Shown here: piece by piece, positions 45,588-54,815 of the stretch | Numbering within the stretch: position 1 is the first letter of the stretch | Layout of the letters: every line of letters begins with the position of its first letter | From: Ferruginibacter sp. | GTDB taxonomy: Bacteria > Bacteroidota > Bacteroidia > Chitinophagales > Chitinophagaceae | DNA: 64,000 nucleotides | NCBI GenBank assembly: GCA_014379905.1 | Contig: JACMKX010000160.1 | Span: 1-64,000, forward strand | Direction: 5' to 3' | Made by a program: the position numbers and the translations under genes | The notes under the pieces: model-generated | The model's database searches: none | What the model was told of the DNA's origin: nothing | What the model saw: only the letters and a program-made list of their open reading frames with translations

Positions 45588-45757
45588 ATACAATAAAGAT
45601 CGTTGAAATAATATTTGAAGATAGTAACGTATTATTATTCACTAGAGTTTTTATGTCATAAATAATTCACATTATGTTAGAAAAGAGGTTGTAACTACAT
45701 CAGCAGGAGCTTTTAAGGTAGTTTTTTAATGAGTATTTAAATTACATTTTCAATCAT

Positions 45758-45765
45758 TAGCTTTG
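45758..45765 (+). promoter_or_regulatory. Candidate -7 element of the GtrA gene
   Basis: TAGCTTTG matches TAnnTTTG exactly and ends 10 nt before the ATG at 45776, implying a very short 5' UTR. Confidence 0.45.
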
Positions 45766-45775
45766 CAGCCATTTA

Positions 45776-46279
45776 ATGAGAGCATTCATCACCCGTATAA
45801 TTGATTTTTTTTATCCTCCTTTCAGGCGGTTCATGCCGCTGCAAACTTTTCGTTATGCGGCATGTGGCGGTGGGAATGCATTGCTGGGTTTAGTGATTTA
45901 TATTATAGGATATCAATATATTTTTGCCGGTAGTAACTTTCATTTTGGGTTCTATGCTTTTAAGCCACACGTTGCCGCTTTGTTCCTTTCATCATCGGTC
46001 AACTTTATTGTCGGGTTTATTTTGAACCGCTATGTTGTTTTCACGGGCTCCTATTTAAAAGGCCGTATACAATTGTTCCGATACTTTTTGTCCTTTAGTT
46101 TTAATCTTTTTTTTAATTATGGCATGTTGAAGTTGCTGGTAGAAGTACTGCACTGGAACCCGCTGATTAGCCAGGTGGTTACCATTTCCCTGGTCATTGC
46201 CATCAGCTATTTTACACAACGCCATTTTACTTTCAAGGTAAAAAAAGACGGACATACCGAACTTTCCAATCTTGAGTAG
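45776..46279 (+). CDS. GtrA family membrane protein
   Basis: 167 residues with four transmembrane helices typical of the GtrA/DPMS flippase-like family: FRYAACGGGNALLGLVIYII, then ALFLSSSVNFIVGFILNRYVVF, LFRYFLSFSFNLFFNYGMLK, and VTISLVIAISYFTQRHFTF. Family members help move polyprenyl-linked sugars across the inner membrane for cell-surface glycosylation. The motif NRYVVF and the basic end RHFTFKVKKD are as expected. No glycosyltransferase gene is adjacent here, so its partner is unknown. Confidence 0.85.
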   Translation: MRAFITRIIDFFYPPFRRFMPLQTFRYAACGGGNALLGLVIYIIGYQYIFAGSNFHFGFYAFKPHVAALFLSSSVNFIVGFILNRYVVFTGSYLKGRIQLFRYFLSFSFNLFFNYGMLKLLVEVLHWNPLISQVVTISLVIAISYFTQRHFTFKVKKDGHTELSNLE

Positions 46280-46617
46280 ATCCATTCGGGATATTTACAT
46301 GTAATTTTGTCTGTTTTTTACACATCTCCCTGCCGGTTTATCATTTACGGCTCATCAATTGTTCCTCCAATTACCACTGTTGAGCGGAGCGTCTCCACTG
46401 CAGATTCTTAATGATATTGGCTGGCTGACAAAAACATTTATTTATACGTCAGAAGCCCCATGGAACGTGGATAACTGACTAGAGATGACAGGACTAATAT
46501 CCGGGGAATCAAAAAATCCCACGAATCCGTATGCCTACTGACATTTTTGCACTTAATTCCCCTTGGCATAATGATTGTCAACTTATAGGCAACAAACAAA
46601 ATAAATAAAAAACGAAT
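46280..46617. other. Intergenic region upstream of dnaK
   Basis: 338 bp with no supported ORF. A promoter-like pair near the right end is listed separately; nothing else is recognised. Confidence 0.6.
46546..46577 (+). promoter_or_regulatory. Candidate dnaK promoter
   Basis: TTTG at 46546-46549, 19-nt spacer, then TAATGATTG at 46569-46577, an imperfect fit to TTTG-N19-21-TAnnTTTG, 40 nt before the ATG. The overlapping TTGGCAT-N5-TTG also fits the spacing of a sigma-54 site, with mismatches in both halves. Confidence 0.4.
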
Positions 46618-48519
46618 ATGGCTAAAATCATAGGAATTGACTTAGGAACTACCAATAGCTGCGTTTCCGTAATGGAAGGCAACGAGCCGGTAGTAATTGC
46701 CAACGATGAAGGGCGTCGTACAACGCCTTCGGTAGTTGCTTTTTTAAAGAATGGTGAGCGTAAAGTGGGAGATCCGGCAAAACGCCAGGCTATCACCAAC
46801 CCGCAAAATACCATCAGCAGTGTGAAGCGTTTTATGGGGCGTAGGTTTGATGAAGTGACAGAAGAAAGCAGCCACTGGAGTTATAAAGTGGTAAAAGGTG
46901 ACAATAATACGGTTCGTATTGACATAGATGGCAGGTTATATACACCACAGGAAATAAGCGCAATGGTGCTGCAAAAAATGAAAAAGACGGCGGAAGATTA
47001 TCTTGGCCACGAGGTGAACGAAGCAGTTATTACCGTTCCGGCTTATTTTAACGACGCACAACGCCAGGCTACCAAAGAGGCGGGTGAAATAGCCGGCTTA
47101 AATGTTCGGCGGATTGTGAACGAGCCAACCGCAGCTGCACTGGCCTATGGTTTGGATAAAAAAGGACAAGACCAAAAGATTGCAGTATTTGATTTGGGTG
47201 GTGGTACATTCGATATCTCTGTATTGGAATTAGGTGATGGAGTTTTTGAGGTAAAATCCACCAATGGTGATACTCACTTAGGGGGTGATGACTTTGATAA
47301 GATCATTATGGATTGGCTGGCAGATGAGTTCAAGGCTGATGAAGCCATTGACCTGCGTAAAGATCCGATGGCATTGCAACGTTTGAAAGAAGCATCTGAA
47401 AAAGCGAAAGTTGAATTATCTTCTTCTTCAGAAACAGAGATCAACCTGCCGTATGTAACAGCCGTTGACGGCGTGCCTAAACATTTGGTTAAGAAATTAA
47501 CCCGTGCAAAATTTGAAGCATTGGCCGATAAATTATTTGAACGTTGTTTGAAACCTTGCGAAGCTGCATTGAAAGATGCAGGACTCAGCACATCCCAGAT
47601 TGACGAAGTAATATTGGTGGGTGGTAGTACCCGTATTCCTAAAGTTCAGGAAATTGTAGAAAAATTCTTTGGCAAAAAACCCAACAAGGGCGTGAATCCT
47701 GATGAGGTGGTGGCCATTGGCGCAGGCATACAAGGTGCCGTATTAACCGGTGAAGTGAAAGATGTATTGTTATTAGATGTTACCCCGCTGAGCCTGGGTA
47801 TTGAAACGATGGGTGGTGTTATGACAAGGCTGATAGACAGCAACACTACTATTCCAACAAAAAAATCGGAGACCTTCAGTACGGCTTCGGACAACCAGCC
47901 GGGTGTACAGATACATGTATTGCAGGGCGAAAGACCCATGAGTGCTCAAAACAAAAGTTTGGGTATGTTCAACCTCGATGGTATTCCACCTGCACCAAGG
48001 GGTGTTCCGCAGGTAGAAGTAATATTTGATATAGATGCCAATGGTATCCTGCATGTAACCGCAAAAGATAAAGGCACAGGCAAAGAACAAAAGATCCGCA
48101 TTGAAGCAGGTAGTGGTTTAAGTCCTGATGAAATTGAAAGGATGAAAAACGAAGCCAAAGCCAATGAAGCGACAGATAAAGTAGAAAAGGAAAAAGTAGA
48201 AAAGATCAATGGAGCAGATAGCCTGATTTTTCAAACGGAAAAACAATTGAAAGAGTATGGTGATAAAATTCCTGCAGATAAAAAAGCCACGATTGAAACC
48301 AAACTGGAAGAGTTAAAAACTGCCCATAAATCACAGGATATTGCACAGATTGATCCGGCAGTAGCCGCACTAAATGAAGCCTGGACAGCTGCTAGTGAAG
48401 ATATGTACAAAGCCACGCAGGAAGGTGCCGGCGCTCAACAACCTGGCGATGCAGGAGATCAGCAGCAGGGCGGTGGTAATGAGAATGTAACGGATGCGGA
48501 ATTTGAAGAGGTGAAGTAA
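46618..48519 (+). CDS. dnaK: Chaperone protein DnaK (Hsp70)
   Basis: ATP-driven folding chaperone. 633 residues. The ATPase domain (1-380) begins [19 protein letters not shown] and includes [38 protein letters not shown] and [12 protein letters not shown]. The substrate-binding domain starts near [20 protein letters not shown] helical lid follows, then a Gly/Gln-rich tail ending TDAEFEEVK, close to the conserved EEVKD-like end. No grpE or dnaJ is next to it. A terminator follows. Confidence 0.97.
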   Translation: MAKIIGIDLGTTNSCVSVMEGNEPVVIANDEGRRTTPSVVAFLKNGERKVGDPAKRQAITNPQNTISSVKRFMGRRFDEVTEESSHWSYKVVKGDNNTVRIDIDGRLYTPQEISAMVLQKMKKTAEDYLGHEVNEAVITVPAYFNDAQRQATKEAGEIAGLNVRRIVNEPTAAALAYGLDKKGQDQKIAVFDLGGGTFDISVLELGDGVFEVKSTNGDTHLGGDDFDKIIMDWLADEFKADEAIDLRKDPMALQRLKEASEKAKVELSSSSETEINLPYVTAVDGVPKHLVKKLTRAKFEALADKLFERCLKPCEAALKDAGLSTSQIDEVILVGGSTRIPKVQEIVEKFFGKKPNKGVNPDEVVAIGAGIQGAVLTGEVKDVLLLDVTPLSLGIETMGGVMTRLIDSNTTIPTKKSETFSTASDNQPGVQIHVLQGERPMSAQNKSLGMFNLDGIPPAPRGVPQVEVIFDIDANGILHVTAKDKGTGKEQKIRIEAGSGLSPDEIERMKNEAKANEATDKVEKEKVEKINGADSLIFQTEKQLKEYGDKIPADKKATIETKLEELKTAHKSQDIAQIDPAVAALNEAWTAASEDMYKATQEGAGAQQPGDAGDQQQGGGNENVTDAEFEEVK

Positions 48520-48543
48520 TAATAGAAAGATTGACATAAAAAA

Positions 48544-48572
48544 GGCCCCGATACAATCGGGGCCGTTTTTTT
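48544..48572 (+). terminator. dnaK terminator
   Basis: Perfect 9-bp stem ggccccgat/atcggggcc (48544-48552 with 48556-48564), loop aca, followed by gttttttt. Confidence 0.9.
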
Positions 48573-48730
48573 ATGTACCCAGCGGTTATAAATTTAACTT
48601 CATGGGCGTCGCACTCTTGTACAGAAGATCTTTATTGTGCTTTTATCGAAGCGGAGGAGCTTGTAACGATCATCGTCGGTTGTTATTAATTTATCGGTAT
48701 TGAATAATAATTTCAACTGGCCATAATAAT

Positions 48731-48965
48731 ATCACCCCTTCGGGTTTTGTTGAATAGCTTGAATGGAATCTTTCGATAAAAATGTTACCCCTTCGGGGTT
48801 TTGTTGAATATCTTGATTGAAATCTTTCTATAAAAATGCTACCCCTTCGGGGTTTGTTGAACATCTTGATTGAAATCTTTCGATAAAAATGTAATATCTT
48901 CGGGGTTTGTTGGTCCTGTCTTAAACCTTTCTATAAAAATGTCACCCCTCCGGGTTTGGTTGATT
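48731..48965. repeat. Tandem REP-like array, five units of about 53 bp
   Basis: Palindromes of the type accccttcggggt start at 48734, 48787, 48841, 48894 and 48944, so periods are 53, 54, 53 and 50 bp. Each is followed by tttgttga and a shared spacer (cttgattgaaatctttc, then ataaaaatg). Unit 4 has lost part of the left arm. The array lies downstream of the RAYT gene, which reads towards it. Confidence 0.88.
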
Positions 48966-49060
48966 TGGATGATCTTGTTGATCAAAATTGATTTACTAAA
49001 ATGTTACTACTTTGCTGTTATATAATCCTGAAGGGATGGATTATTATAGCATCCGTTTTT

Positions 49061-49093
49061 AAAAATGATGCAGAACCCCAGAGGGGTGACATA
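49061..49093. repeat. Inverted REP unit next to the RAYT gene
   Basis: aaccccagaggggt at 49074-49087 followed by gacat is the same palindrome type in the opposite orientation to the five-unit array. It ends 14 bp from the RAYT stop codon. A direct array plus an inverted unit is typical of REP/BIME structures. Confidence 0.7.
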
Positions 49094-49106
49094 TATTTTA
49101 CAACAA

Positions 49107-49568
49107 TTATTCATACCAATCAAACAAATATTTTTCATCATATTCTATTTCAAATTTTTTCAATAGATCAACGTATTCCTTTTTAAATGTTTTTCGCCTG
49201 TGATGTTCCTCCTGGTTTAAAATATATTTATAAACCCTGTCAAGCTGTGAATGAGCATAGGAAAATGCACCATATCCTTCCTGCCAGCAGAATTTTCTAT
49301 TCGATAAATGATTGTCATTAATAAAATTGGATGAATTGTTTTTTATATCTCTCACCAGGTCTGATATACACATCGCCGGTTTTAAACCAATAAAAGCATG
49401 AATGTGATCCGGCATCCCATTAACAATGATGGGCTTTTGCCCTTTTCCCTTAATGACTCCGGCAATGTATTTATTCAATTCTTCTTTCCACTTACTGGCT
49501 ACCAGGTTTTCTCTTCCTTTTACAGCAAAAACAACCTGGATGTATAACTGGGAAAATGTTCCGGGCAT
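49107..49568 (-). CDS. REP-associated tyrosine transposase (IS200-like, RAYT)
   Basis: A single-strand-specific Y1/HUH nuclease family protein of 153 residues. The start is taken at 49566-49568 (MPGTFSQLYIQVVFAVKGR), matching the family N-terminus and the remnant at 12.3 kb; 36 upstream in-frame residues look non-coding. The HUH motif is in PDHIHAF. WQEGYGAFSYAHSQLDRVYK carries the likely catalytic tyrosine region and NQEEHHRRKTFKKEY follows. It is bordered by REP palindromes. The frame is intact, so it could be active on the REP sequences; this is inferred from RAYT precedent. Confidence 0.88.
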   Translation of the reverse strand: MPGTFSQLYIQVVFAVKGRENLVASKWKEELNKYIAGVIKGKGQKPIIVNGMPDHIHAFIGLKPAMCISDLVRDIKNNSSNFINDNHLSNRKFCWQEGYGAFSYAHSQLDRVYKYILNQEEHHRRKTFKKEYVDLLKKFEIEYDEKYLFDWYE

Positions 49569-49746
49569 AGTTATGATTTTAGATGTAATAATATAATCCC
49601 ATTTTGCGTTTTGACATTCTAATTTACTACACTTATGGCCTGGTACTTTGAGATTTTTACCCATTCTTTTTTCCATTTAATACTATCAAAAGATGGGAAA
49701 TTCAACGTTGAAATAAGTTTAAAGGGAAATTGACAAATAAACAAAA

Positions 49747-49775
49747 GCCTGCTTAAAAGCAGGCCTCTTGTTTAT
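49747..49775 (-). terminator. Terminator of the M28 peptidase gene
   Basis: Seven-bp stem gcctgct/agcaggc (49747-49753 with 49758-49764), tetraloop. On the minus strand it is followed by ttttgtttattt (A-rich plus strand to its left), downstream of the gene ending at 49799. Confidence 0.75.
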
Positions 49776-49798
49776 ATGATGCTGTTATTAAAATATAT

Positions 49799-51376
49799 CT
49801 AATCCAAACCACCTTTTCTCGTAGCTTTTCTTTGTTCCGGCCAGTTACCCGGTTTGCCCGTTTCGCCATTCATGGGCAACACAGCTTTTTCTGTGGATGT
49901 TTTTGCAGCATCTTCACTTGCCATATAAGCCAGCACTGCTGCAACGATAACATTGTTTTTAATATCATCAAATACCAGCTTATCATAAGTATCCCTATTA
50001 GTATGCCAGGTGTAAGTGCCGTAACTCCAGCTGTTGCTGCTCAAAGAAAAACCGGGGGCACCTACGGCTACAAAAGATGCAAAGTCGGAACCGCCACCAC
50101 CTGGTACACCGGGGAATCTTGTTTCCAGGTCTTTTTTATTTGCTGCAGGAACAGCGCTTAACCAGCGGCCGATGTATTCATAGGCATGCAAATAACCCTG
50201 CCCCGAAATATTTACCACACGCCCTGTGCCATTATCCTGGTTAAACAATGCCTGCAGGTTTTTTATAATTGCCGGGTTGTCTTCTACAAAAGCCCGCGAG
50301 CCGTTCAATCCCTGTTCTTCACTTCCCCAATGGCCTACTAAAATTGTGCGTTTTGGATTAGGATACACTTTTTTTAGAATGCGCATTACTTCCATCATTA
50401 AAATAGTTCCGGTACCATTATCGGTAGCCCCTGTAGCACCATCCCATGAATCAAAATGTGCGGAAAGCATCACGTATTCTTCCGGTTTTTCCGTTCCTGT
50501 TATTTCGCCAATAATATTAAACGCAGGCGCCATCGGCAGGTCTTTTGAATCTATTTTTAAACTGATGCGTGGCTGGGCGCCGGATACAGCCAGGCGATAT
50601 AACATACCATAATCTTCCACGGAAAGATCGATGGTAGGCACTTTTTTAGTATTGGCCCCAAAAATTTTATTCGCACCAAATCCCTTGCTCCAGTTACAGA
50701 TCGCTACGGCGATTGCCCCGGCATTTTCCAGTGCAACAGGTAATGTCCGGCTGTTGTATCCGCTGTTACTTATGCGTTTATTCCATAAGCTGGTTAAACT
50801 GTCCCTGTCTTTTTTCATTTTTTCTACAGACTCTTTGGTGCCAAACTCATCCCAGTTATAATCCGGGCGGCCGGTAGGCTGGCTCATAGAAATAAAAACA
50901 ACTTTACCTTTTACTGCAGGCAGCCATTGTGCAAAAGCCAGAGAATCTGCCAATGCAGGCATTACGACTACTTCACCGGTAACAGTTTTTCCATTGGTTC
51001 CCGGGCTCCAGGCCAGTTGTGTGGCCTCCAGTGATCTTACCCGTGGAGCTACCATATCCACATGCGCCACACCTCTCTGCCATCCACGCCACTCTCCATA
51101 TTTTTCATTGCGGGCGTTTATGCCCCAGTCTTTATATTTTGCCAGTGCCCAGTCACCGGCTTTTTGCATTTCAGGCGTACCTACCAGCCTTGGACCAATG
51201 CTGTCTAATAATTCATGCGCCAATTTTTCCAGTTGCGAATTTTGCATGGCTTCCTTCACAATGGCTTCCACCATGGGATTTTTTATTTCAGCGGAGTTGC
51301 TGCGCCTTCCCTGGGCTGCTGCCATTAAACCCGAAAAAAGGAGGGGAGCTATCAATATTTTTTTCTCAATTCTCAT
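49799..51376 (-). CDS. Secreted M28 metallopeptidase, carboxypeptidase Q-like
   Basis: A zinc exopeptidase of 525 residues, starting at 51374-51376 (MRIEKKILIAPLLFSGLMAA) with a signal peptide ending AAAQG. A PA insert domain (about 130-260) precedes the catalytic core. Metal motifs are SAHFDSWDGATGATDNGTG (His and Asp), GSEEQGLNGSRAF (catalytic and ligand Glu), and GGGGSDFASF near the C-terminus. The N-terminal part and the length fit plasma glutamate carboxypeptidase-type enzymes. It is a single gene with its own terminator. Confidence 0.9.
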   Translation of the reverse strand: MRIEKKILIAPLLFSGLMAAAQGRRSNSAEIKNPMVEAIVKEAMQNSQLEKLAHELLDSIGPRLVGTPEMQKAGDWALAKYKDWGINARNEKYGEWRGWQRGVAHVDMVAPRVRSLEATQLAWSPGTNGKTVTGEVVVMPALADSLAFAQWLPAVKGKVVFISMSQPTGRPDYNWDEFGTKESVEKMKKDRDSLTSLWNKRISNSGYNSRTLPVALENAGAIAVAICNWSKGFGANKIFGANTKKVPTIDLSVEDYGMLYRLAVSGAQPRISLKIDSKDLPMAPAFNIIGEITGTEKPEEYVMLSAHFDSWDGATGATDNGTGTILMMEVMRILKKVYPNPKRTILVGHWGSEEQGLNGSRAFVEDNPAIIKNLQALFNQDNGTGRVVNISGQGYLHAYEYIGRWLSAVPAANKKDLETRFPGVPGGGGSDFASFVAVGAPGFSLSSNSWSYGTYTWHTNRDTYDKLVFDDIKNNVIVAAVLAYMASEDAAKTSTEKAVLPMNGETGKPGNWPEQRKATRKGGLD

Positions 51377-51542
51377 ATTAAACAAAATTTTGTGTAGGGT
51401 CTAATTTACTCAATGAATGCCTAAACGACAAAAGCGATTGTACCAATGGCAGGCTTTCAAGGAAATCAAATGTTGGCACAGTTAAAAGTTTTGCTTTATA
51501 TTAGATGGATTCTTAAAACAACTGACATCAAAATTTTTTAAA

Positions 51543-52328
51543 ATGACAACAGTAATTGTACCTGTAGATTTTTCTGACACATCCTTGAATGCTGCCCGAT
51601 ATGCAGCCGCTTTTTTAAAAGGTCATAGAGAAGTAACCATTATTTTGTACCATAGTTATTCGGGGTCGGATGAAGCGGTGAAAGCAGGTGAACAGCTGGA
51701 AGCATTAAAAGCTGAGTTAACAACCGGTTATGGAGTAAATATTGATGTATTGAATCATGAAGAGATTGATTTTGTAGACGGACTTGAAAGAGCTGCCCGC
51801 CATCGCAGGGCAAACCTTGTTATTATGGGTATTACGGGCAAGTCTGCTATTAAACAGGTATTGTTTGGCAGCAATACATTAAAAATGGCAGAAACTAAAG
51901 CCTGCCCGGTGTTGATCGTGCCGGAAGGAGCCAGCTTTTCTCAAATGGACAATGTAATGCTCACTTCCGATTACAAGGATACATTGAACACTACCCCTTC
52001 TGTACCTATCAAAGAGTTTCTGAGCATTTACAATCCTAAGTTACACGTGGTAAATGTTGATAAGGAACATTATATTTCCCTGACGGAAGAATATGAAAAA
52101 CAAAAACAGGATATGCGTTCTTTGTTGGGTGAGTTCCATCCCGAATTCTATTTTATGCGCATGTTTGAAATAGATGAAGCATTAAATATGTTTGCCGACG
52201 ATTTTAAAATTGACCTTATCATCGCCGTACAAAAGAACCATAGTTTTATGGAAAGATTATTTAAGACCAGCCGAACAAAACATTTTGCTTATCATAGCAA
52301 GTTGCCCATATTGGTGATACATGAGTAA
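51543..52328 (+). CDS. Universal stress protein with two UspA domains
   Basis: 261 residues. The first UspA domain (1-135) begins TVIVPVDFSDTSLNAARYAA and keeps the ATP-binding motif GITGKSAIKQVLFGSNT with CPVLIVP. The second (about 140-261) ends FHPEFYFMRMFEIDEAL and SKLPILVIHE but lacks the glycine motif, so probably only the first binds nucleotide. Tandem Usp proteins are common in Bacteroidota. Expression conditions are not visible in the sequence. Confidence 0.88.
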   Translation: MTTVIVPVDFSDTSLNAARYAAAFLKGHREVTIILYHSYSGSDEAVKAGEQLEALKAELTTGYGVNIDVLNHEEIDFVDGLERAARHRRANLVIMGITGKSAIKQVLFGSNTLKMAETKACPVLIVPEGASFSQMDNVMLTSDYKDTLNTTPSVPIKEFLSIYNPKLHVVNVDKEHYISLTEEYEKQKQDMRSLLGEFHPEFYFMRMFEIDEALNMFADDFKIDLIIAVQKNHSFMERLFKTSRTKHFAYHSKLPILVIHE

Positions 52329-52330
52329 TA

Positions 52331-52369
52331 AAAAGAGATGACATCTTTAAAAAAGATGTCATCTCTTTT
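52331..52369 (+). terminator. Long bidirectional terminator hairpin
   Basis: Perfect 18-bp stem (52331-52348 with 52352-52369), 3-nt loop, A-rich on one side and T-rich on the other. Shared by the convergent Usp and PhyH genes; the right arm overlaps the last codons of PhyH. Its core agatgacatctt is also in the hairpin at 24.5 kb. Confidence 0.9.
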
Positions 52370-53084
52370 TATTGAAAGAACCGGGAATCGGTGCATACTC
52401 TGACCAATTTAAATCAACTGGTAATTCTGCATTGCTACATTCAATATGCAGTACCCTTCGTTTACTACTATTAGTTGTTCTGTTAGATGCATGAAGCAGT
52501 AATGGTTTCATTAACATAACACCTCCTTTTTCAACAAAGCAGAAGGTCTCCTTTTCTAAAGCCCAATCTATTGTCTCAGGCCGGTATATGCCTTTAAGAT
52601 GTGAACCAGGGATTACTTTCAACGCACCATTTTCTTCATTGGTATTATCCAAGTGAATTCTGATGGTGAAATTATTTTCTAAAATATACAATGGGGGTTG
52701 CACCGCAAATTGATTTTGCTTAACAGTCCATGGGCCAAAATCTTCCAGCACCACTTTTTTATCCACCGAAATGGTAAGATCCTGGTGATAAGCAACAAAC
52801 CAATTGGAAACTTCGGGCTTATCAAAGTAGATAGATTTAACTACAAAAAAATCATTTCCAAATAATTTTCCTGTCAGTGCGTTGAGTTTGTCATTGAATA
52901 CAATATCAATGGCTGCAGGAATTTCTTTAAAAAACTGCCTGATTGCAAAAAGATCATTAGTCTTTCTAAAAGTTGGTTGTGAACTATCAGCGTTGGCAAT
53001 CGCAGATGTAAACAGCTCAATTTCTTCTTCACTGTAAATCTCATTGAAAACAGCGAAACCATTTTCTTCAATTTCATTCTTCAT
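52359..53084 (-). CDS. Phytanoyl-CoA dioxygenase family protein (Fe(II)/2-oxoglutarate oxygenase)
   Basis: 241 residues of the PhyH double-stranded beta-helix type. The iron ligands are His and Asp in YHQDLTISVD and the distal His in KPLLLHASNRTT; the 2-oxoglutarate Arg is expected in SKRRVLHIE. NEENGALKVIPGSHLKGIY is a hallmark of the family. It hydroxylates a small molecule or peptide, identity unknown. It is 8 bp downstream of the SGNH hydrolase gene on the same strand, so the two probably form an operon. Confidence 0.88.
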   Translation of the reverse strand: MKNEIEENGFAVFNEIYSEEEIELFTSAIANADSSQPTFRKTNDLFAIRQFFKEIPAAIDIVFNDKLNALTGKLFGNDFFVVKSIYFDKPEVSNWFVAYHQDLTISVDKKVVLEDFGPWTVKQNQFAVQPPLYILENNFTIRIHLDNTNEENGALKVIPGSHLKGIYRPETIDWALEKETFCFVEKGGVMLMKPLLLHASNRTTNSSKRRVLHIECSNAELPVDLNWSEYAPIPGSFNKKR

Positions 53085-53092
53085 CTCTTTAA

Positions 53093-53776
53093 CTATTTTT
53101 TCTTCATCGCTTTCTTAATTCCTTCTTCCACCAGGCTTTCCATCACTTTATATCCTTCCAGTGTAGGATGAATCCCGTCTTCTGCATATCTTTTTGGTAG
53201 TCCTTTCTGGTCATCCACCATCGCTGAATAATAATCTACGTACACGATCTTGTTTTGAGAGGCATAATCAAACAACATTTTATTCAATGCAATAACTTTT
53301 TCCGCAGGAAGTATAGAAGGTCTCCAGGGAAAACGGTTAGCGGGTAATACAGCACACATCACTACTTTTATCTTATTGGCCTTAGCCAGTTGCACCATGC
53401 TTACAATATTTCCAAAAACGGCTTCCAGTGAAATAGGGCCGTTGTTTTCTGCAATGTCATTAATGCCGGCCAGTATCACCACCGCTGCAGGTTTAAGTTC
53501 TATTACATCGGGCCGGAAACGAATCAGCATTTGCGGAGTGGTTTGCCCGCTGATACCACGATCTACATATGGCCTGCCTGCAAAAAAGGCACTGTCCATC
53601 ATTTTCCACCCTTCGGTAATAGAATTACCCATGAATACAACGCGTTTCTCCGTTTTAGACGGGGCGCCCAATATCTTATTTTCCCCTGCATATTTTGCCA
53701 GGTCAGCCCAATCTTTATCCTGGCTGCTGGCATCCAGGGAAAGGAAGTTGATCAAAGCCATCATCAAAAGTTTCAT
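53093..53776 (-). CDS. SGNH/GDSL-family lipase/esterase
   Basis: 227 residues with a signal peptide (MMALINFLSLDASSQ). Block I is VFMGNSITEGWK (nucleophile Ser), block II RGISGQTTPQMLIRF (Gly), block III LAGINDIAEN (Asn), and block V DGIHPTLEGYKVM (Asp and His). These are the four catalytic and oxyanion residues of SGNH hydrolases. Similar secreted enzymes act on acetylated or acylated glycans. It precedes PhyH by 8 bp. Confidence 0.92.
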   Translation of the reverse strand: MKLLMMALINFLSLDASSQDKDWADLAKYAGENKILGAPSKTEKRVVFMGNSITEGWKMMDSAFFAGRPYVDRGISGQTTPQMLIRFRPDVIELKPAAVVILAGINDIAENNGPISLEAVFGNIVSMVQLAKANKIKVVMCAVLPANRFPWRPSILPAEKVIALNKMLFDYASQNKIVYVDYYSAMVDDQKGLPKRYAEDGIHPTLEGYKVMESLVEEGIKKAMKKK

Positions 53777-53939
53777 TGTTTATCAGTTAAATTGTTAGCG
53801 AATAATTCCTTAGTATAAATACTTGTTTTAAGCAGAAGGTGTTTTTATTTCATCATTATCATGAACTTATTTTCACAAGTATATAATAATTTCTCACATT
53901 ATTGCGTTTCAGGTACTTACCTCCTAAACCAATTTCTTC

Positions 53940-54056
53940 ATGAAAAGAATCATTTCCGTGTTGATGATCGCATTGTTTCTAATTTCCTGTTCAAGGTCAG
54001 TATCTGTTCACCAGGCTGCCAACAGGAATTATAAAAGTTGCAGGCCAATAAGATAA
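53940..54056 (+). CDS. Very small lipoprotein (38 residues)
   Basis: MKRIISVLMIALFLISC and then SRSVSVHQAANRNYKSCRPIR. The lipobox LISC at Cys17 and a short basic tail are clear. It is too short for routine gene calling. A hairpin terminator follows 29 bp after the stop, supporting a real transcript. I do not recognise a function. Confidence 0.6.
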   Translation: MKRIISVLMIALFLISCSRSVSVHQAANRNYKSCRPIR

Positions 54057-54085
54057 TTTAACCAGCAAAATGAGTTTTCAATCAG

Positions 54086-54113
54086 CCCCATGTACGCATG
54101 GGGTTTTTGTTTA
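54086..54113 (+). terminator. Terminator after the 38-residue lipoprotein
   Basis: Perfect 7-bp stem ccccatg/catgggg (54086-54092 with 54097-54103), loop tacg, followed by tttttgttt. Confidence 0.85.
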
Positions 54114-54250
54114 TATTGTAATTGGTTGTTTTGATGCTTAATTACTTCCTATTTACCTGCGTGGCAACGTTTTTGCATATTAAGCTTATCCCCAGGTACA
54201 TAATTAGGAACCAGCAGGGAATGACCCAATCAATCAATAAAACAAATAAC

Positions 54251-54742
54251 ATGAAAAAGAGTAGATACTTCGTAGCAGCATTAAGCCTTTTATTAGTCTT
54301 AACGCAGTGTAAACCTAAAGCTGCAGAAGCCGGTAATGCTGCACCAGCCGCTTCATCAGCCCAATTTTCCAAAGCAGATATCAGTAACATTACCAACAGG
54401 GAGGTTTCCAGCTGGGAATTTGCCAAAACAAAACAACTGGATAAACTTAATAGCCTGCTGGCAGATGACTACCAGGCTTTTTTTGGTAAGATAACTATGA
54501 GTAAGGCTGAAGTGATCCGTAATTTCCAGGTATCTACCATTGCAAATTATAGGTTATTTAATATCAGGGTGAAAAAAATTGAAGACAATACTGCCGTTAT
54601 TCAATACGAAGCATTACAAAATGCACAGGACCAGGATGGCGACAAATGGGTACCCAATGTTGCGGTTTCCACTGTTTACGCAAGAAGGGGAAATGCCTGG
54701 TACCCGGTTTTCTATCATGAAACGCCTATGTTAAAACAATAA
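54251..54742 (+). CDS. Lipoprotein with NTF2-like (DUF4440-type) domain
   Basis: 163 residues from the ATG at 54251 (MKKSRYFVAALSLLLVLTQC); an in-frame ATG 129 nt upstream would add an implausible extension before the lipobox. Cys20 is the lipid site. An alanine-rich linker is followed by a 110-residue NTF2-like domain (NREVSSWEFAKTKQLDKLNS, LLADDYQAFFGKITMSK, then VKKIEDNTAVIQYEAL). Such DUF4440 proteins have no uniform function. A terminator lies 18 bp after the stop. Confidence 0.82.
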   Translation: MKKSRYFVAALSLLLVLTQCKPKAAEAGNAAPAASSAQFSKADISNITNREVSSWEFAKTKQLDKLNSLLADDYQAFFGKITMSKAEVIRNFQVSTIANYRLFNIRVKKIEDNTAVIQYEALQNAQDQDGDKWVPNVAVSTVYARRGNAWYPVFYHETPMLKQ

Positions 54743-54760
54743 CTTCCATATAAAAAACTA

Positions 54761-54790
54761 AAAAGCCCTCCTTGATCGGGAGGGCTTTTA
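54761..54790 (+). terminator. Terminator after the DUF4440-type lipoprotein
   Basis: Perfect 11-bp stem aaaagccctcc/ggagggctttt (54761-54771 with 54779-54789), 7-nt loop. A and T tracts on both sides make it bidirectional. Confidence 0.88.
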
Positions 54791-54815
54791 GATATAAATA
54801 GTTAGTATAGCAAGC

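Larger units (their letters stand above)
48520..49106. other. Non-coding region with terminator and REP array
   Basis: 587 bp between dnaK and the RAYT gene. Apart from the terminator and the repeat units listed, it has no supported gene. Confidence 0.7.

Noticed and set aside
46563..46579. Sigma-54 promoter for dnaK
   Set aside because: Spacing fits TTGGCA-N6-TTG, but the -12 GC and the -24 C are both missing, and a TTTG/TAnnTTTG-like promoter overlaps it.
48731..48965. CRISPR array
   Set aside because: The repeats are palindromic but spacers are also conserved between units, there is no cas gene, and a RAYT gene is adjacent; REP array fits better.
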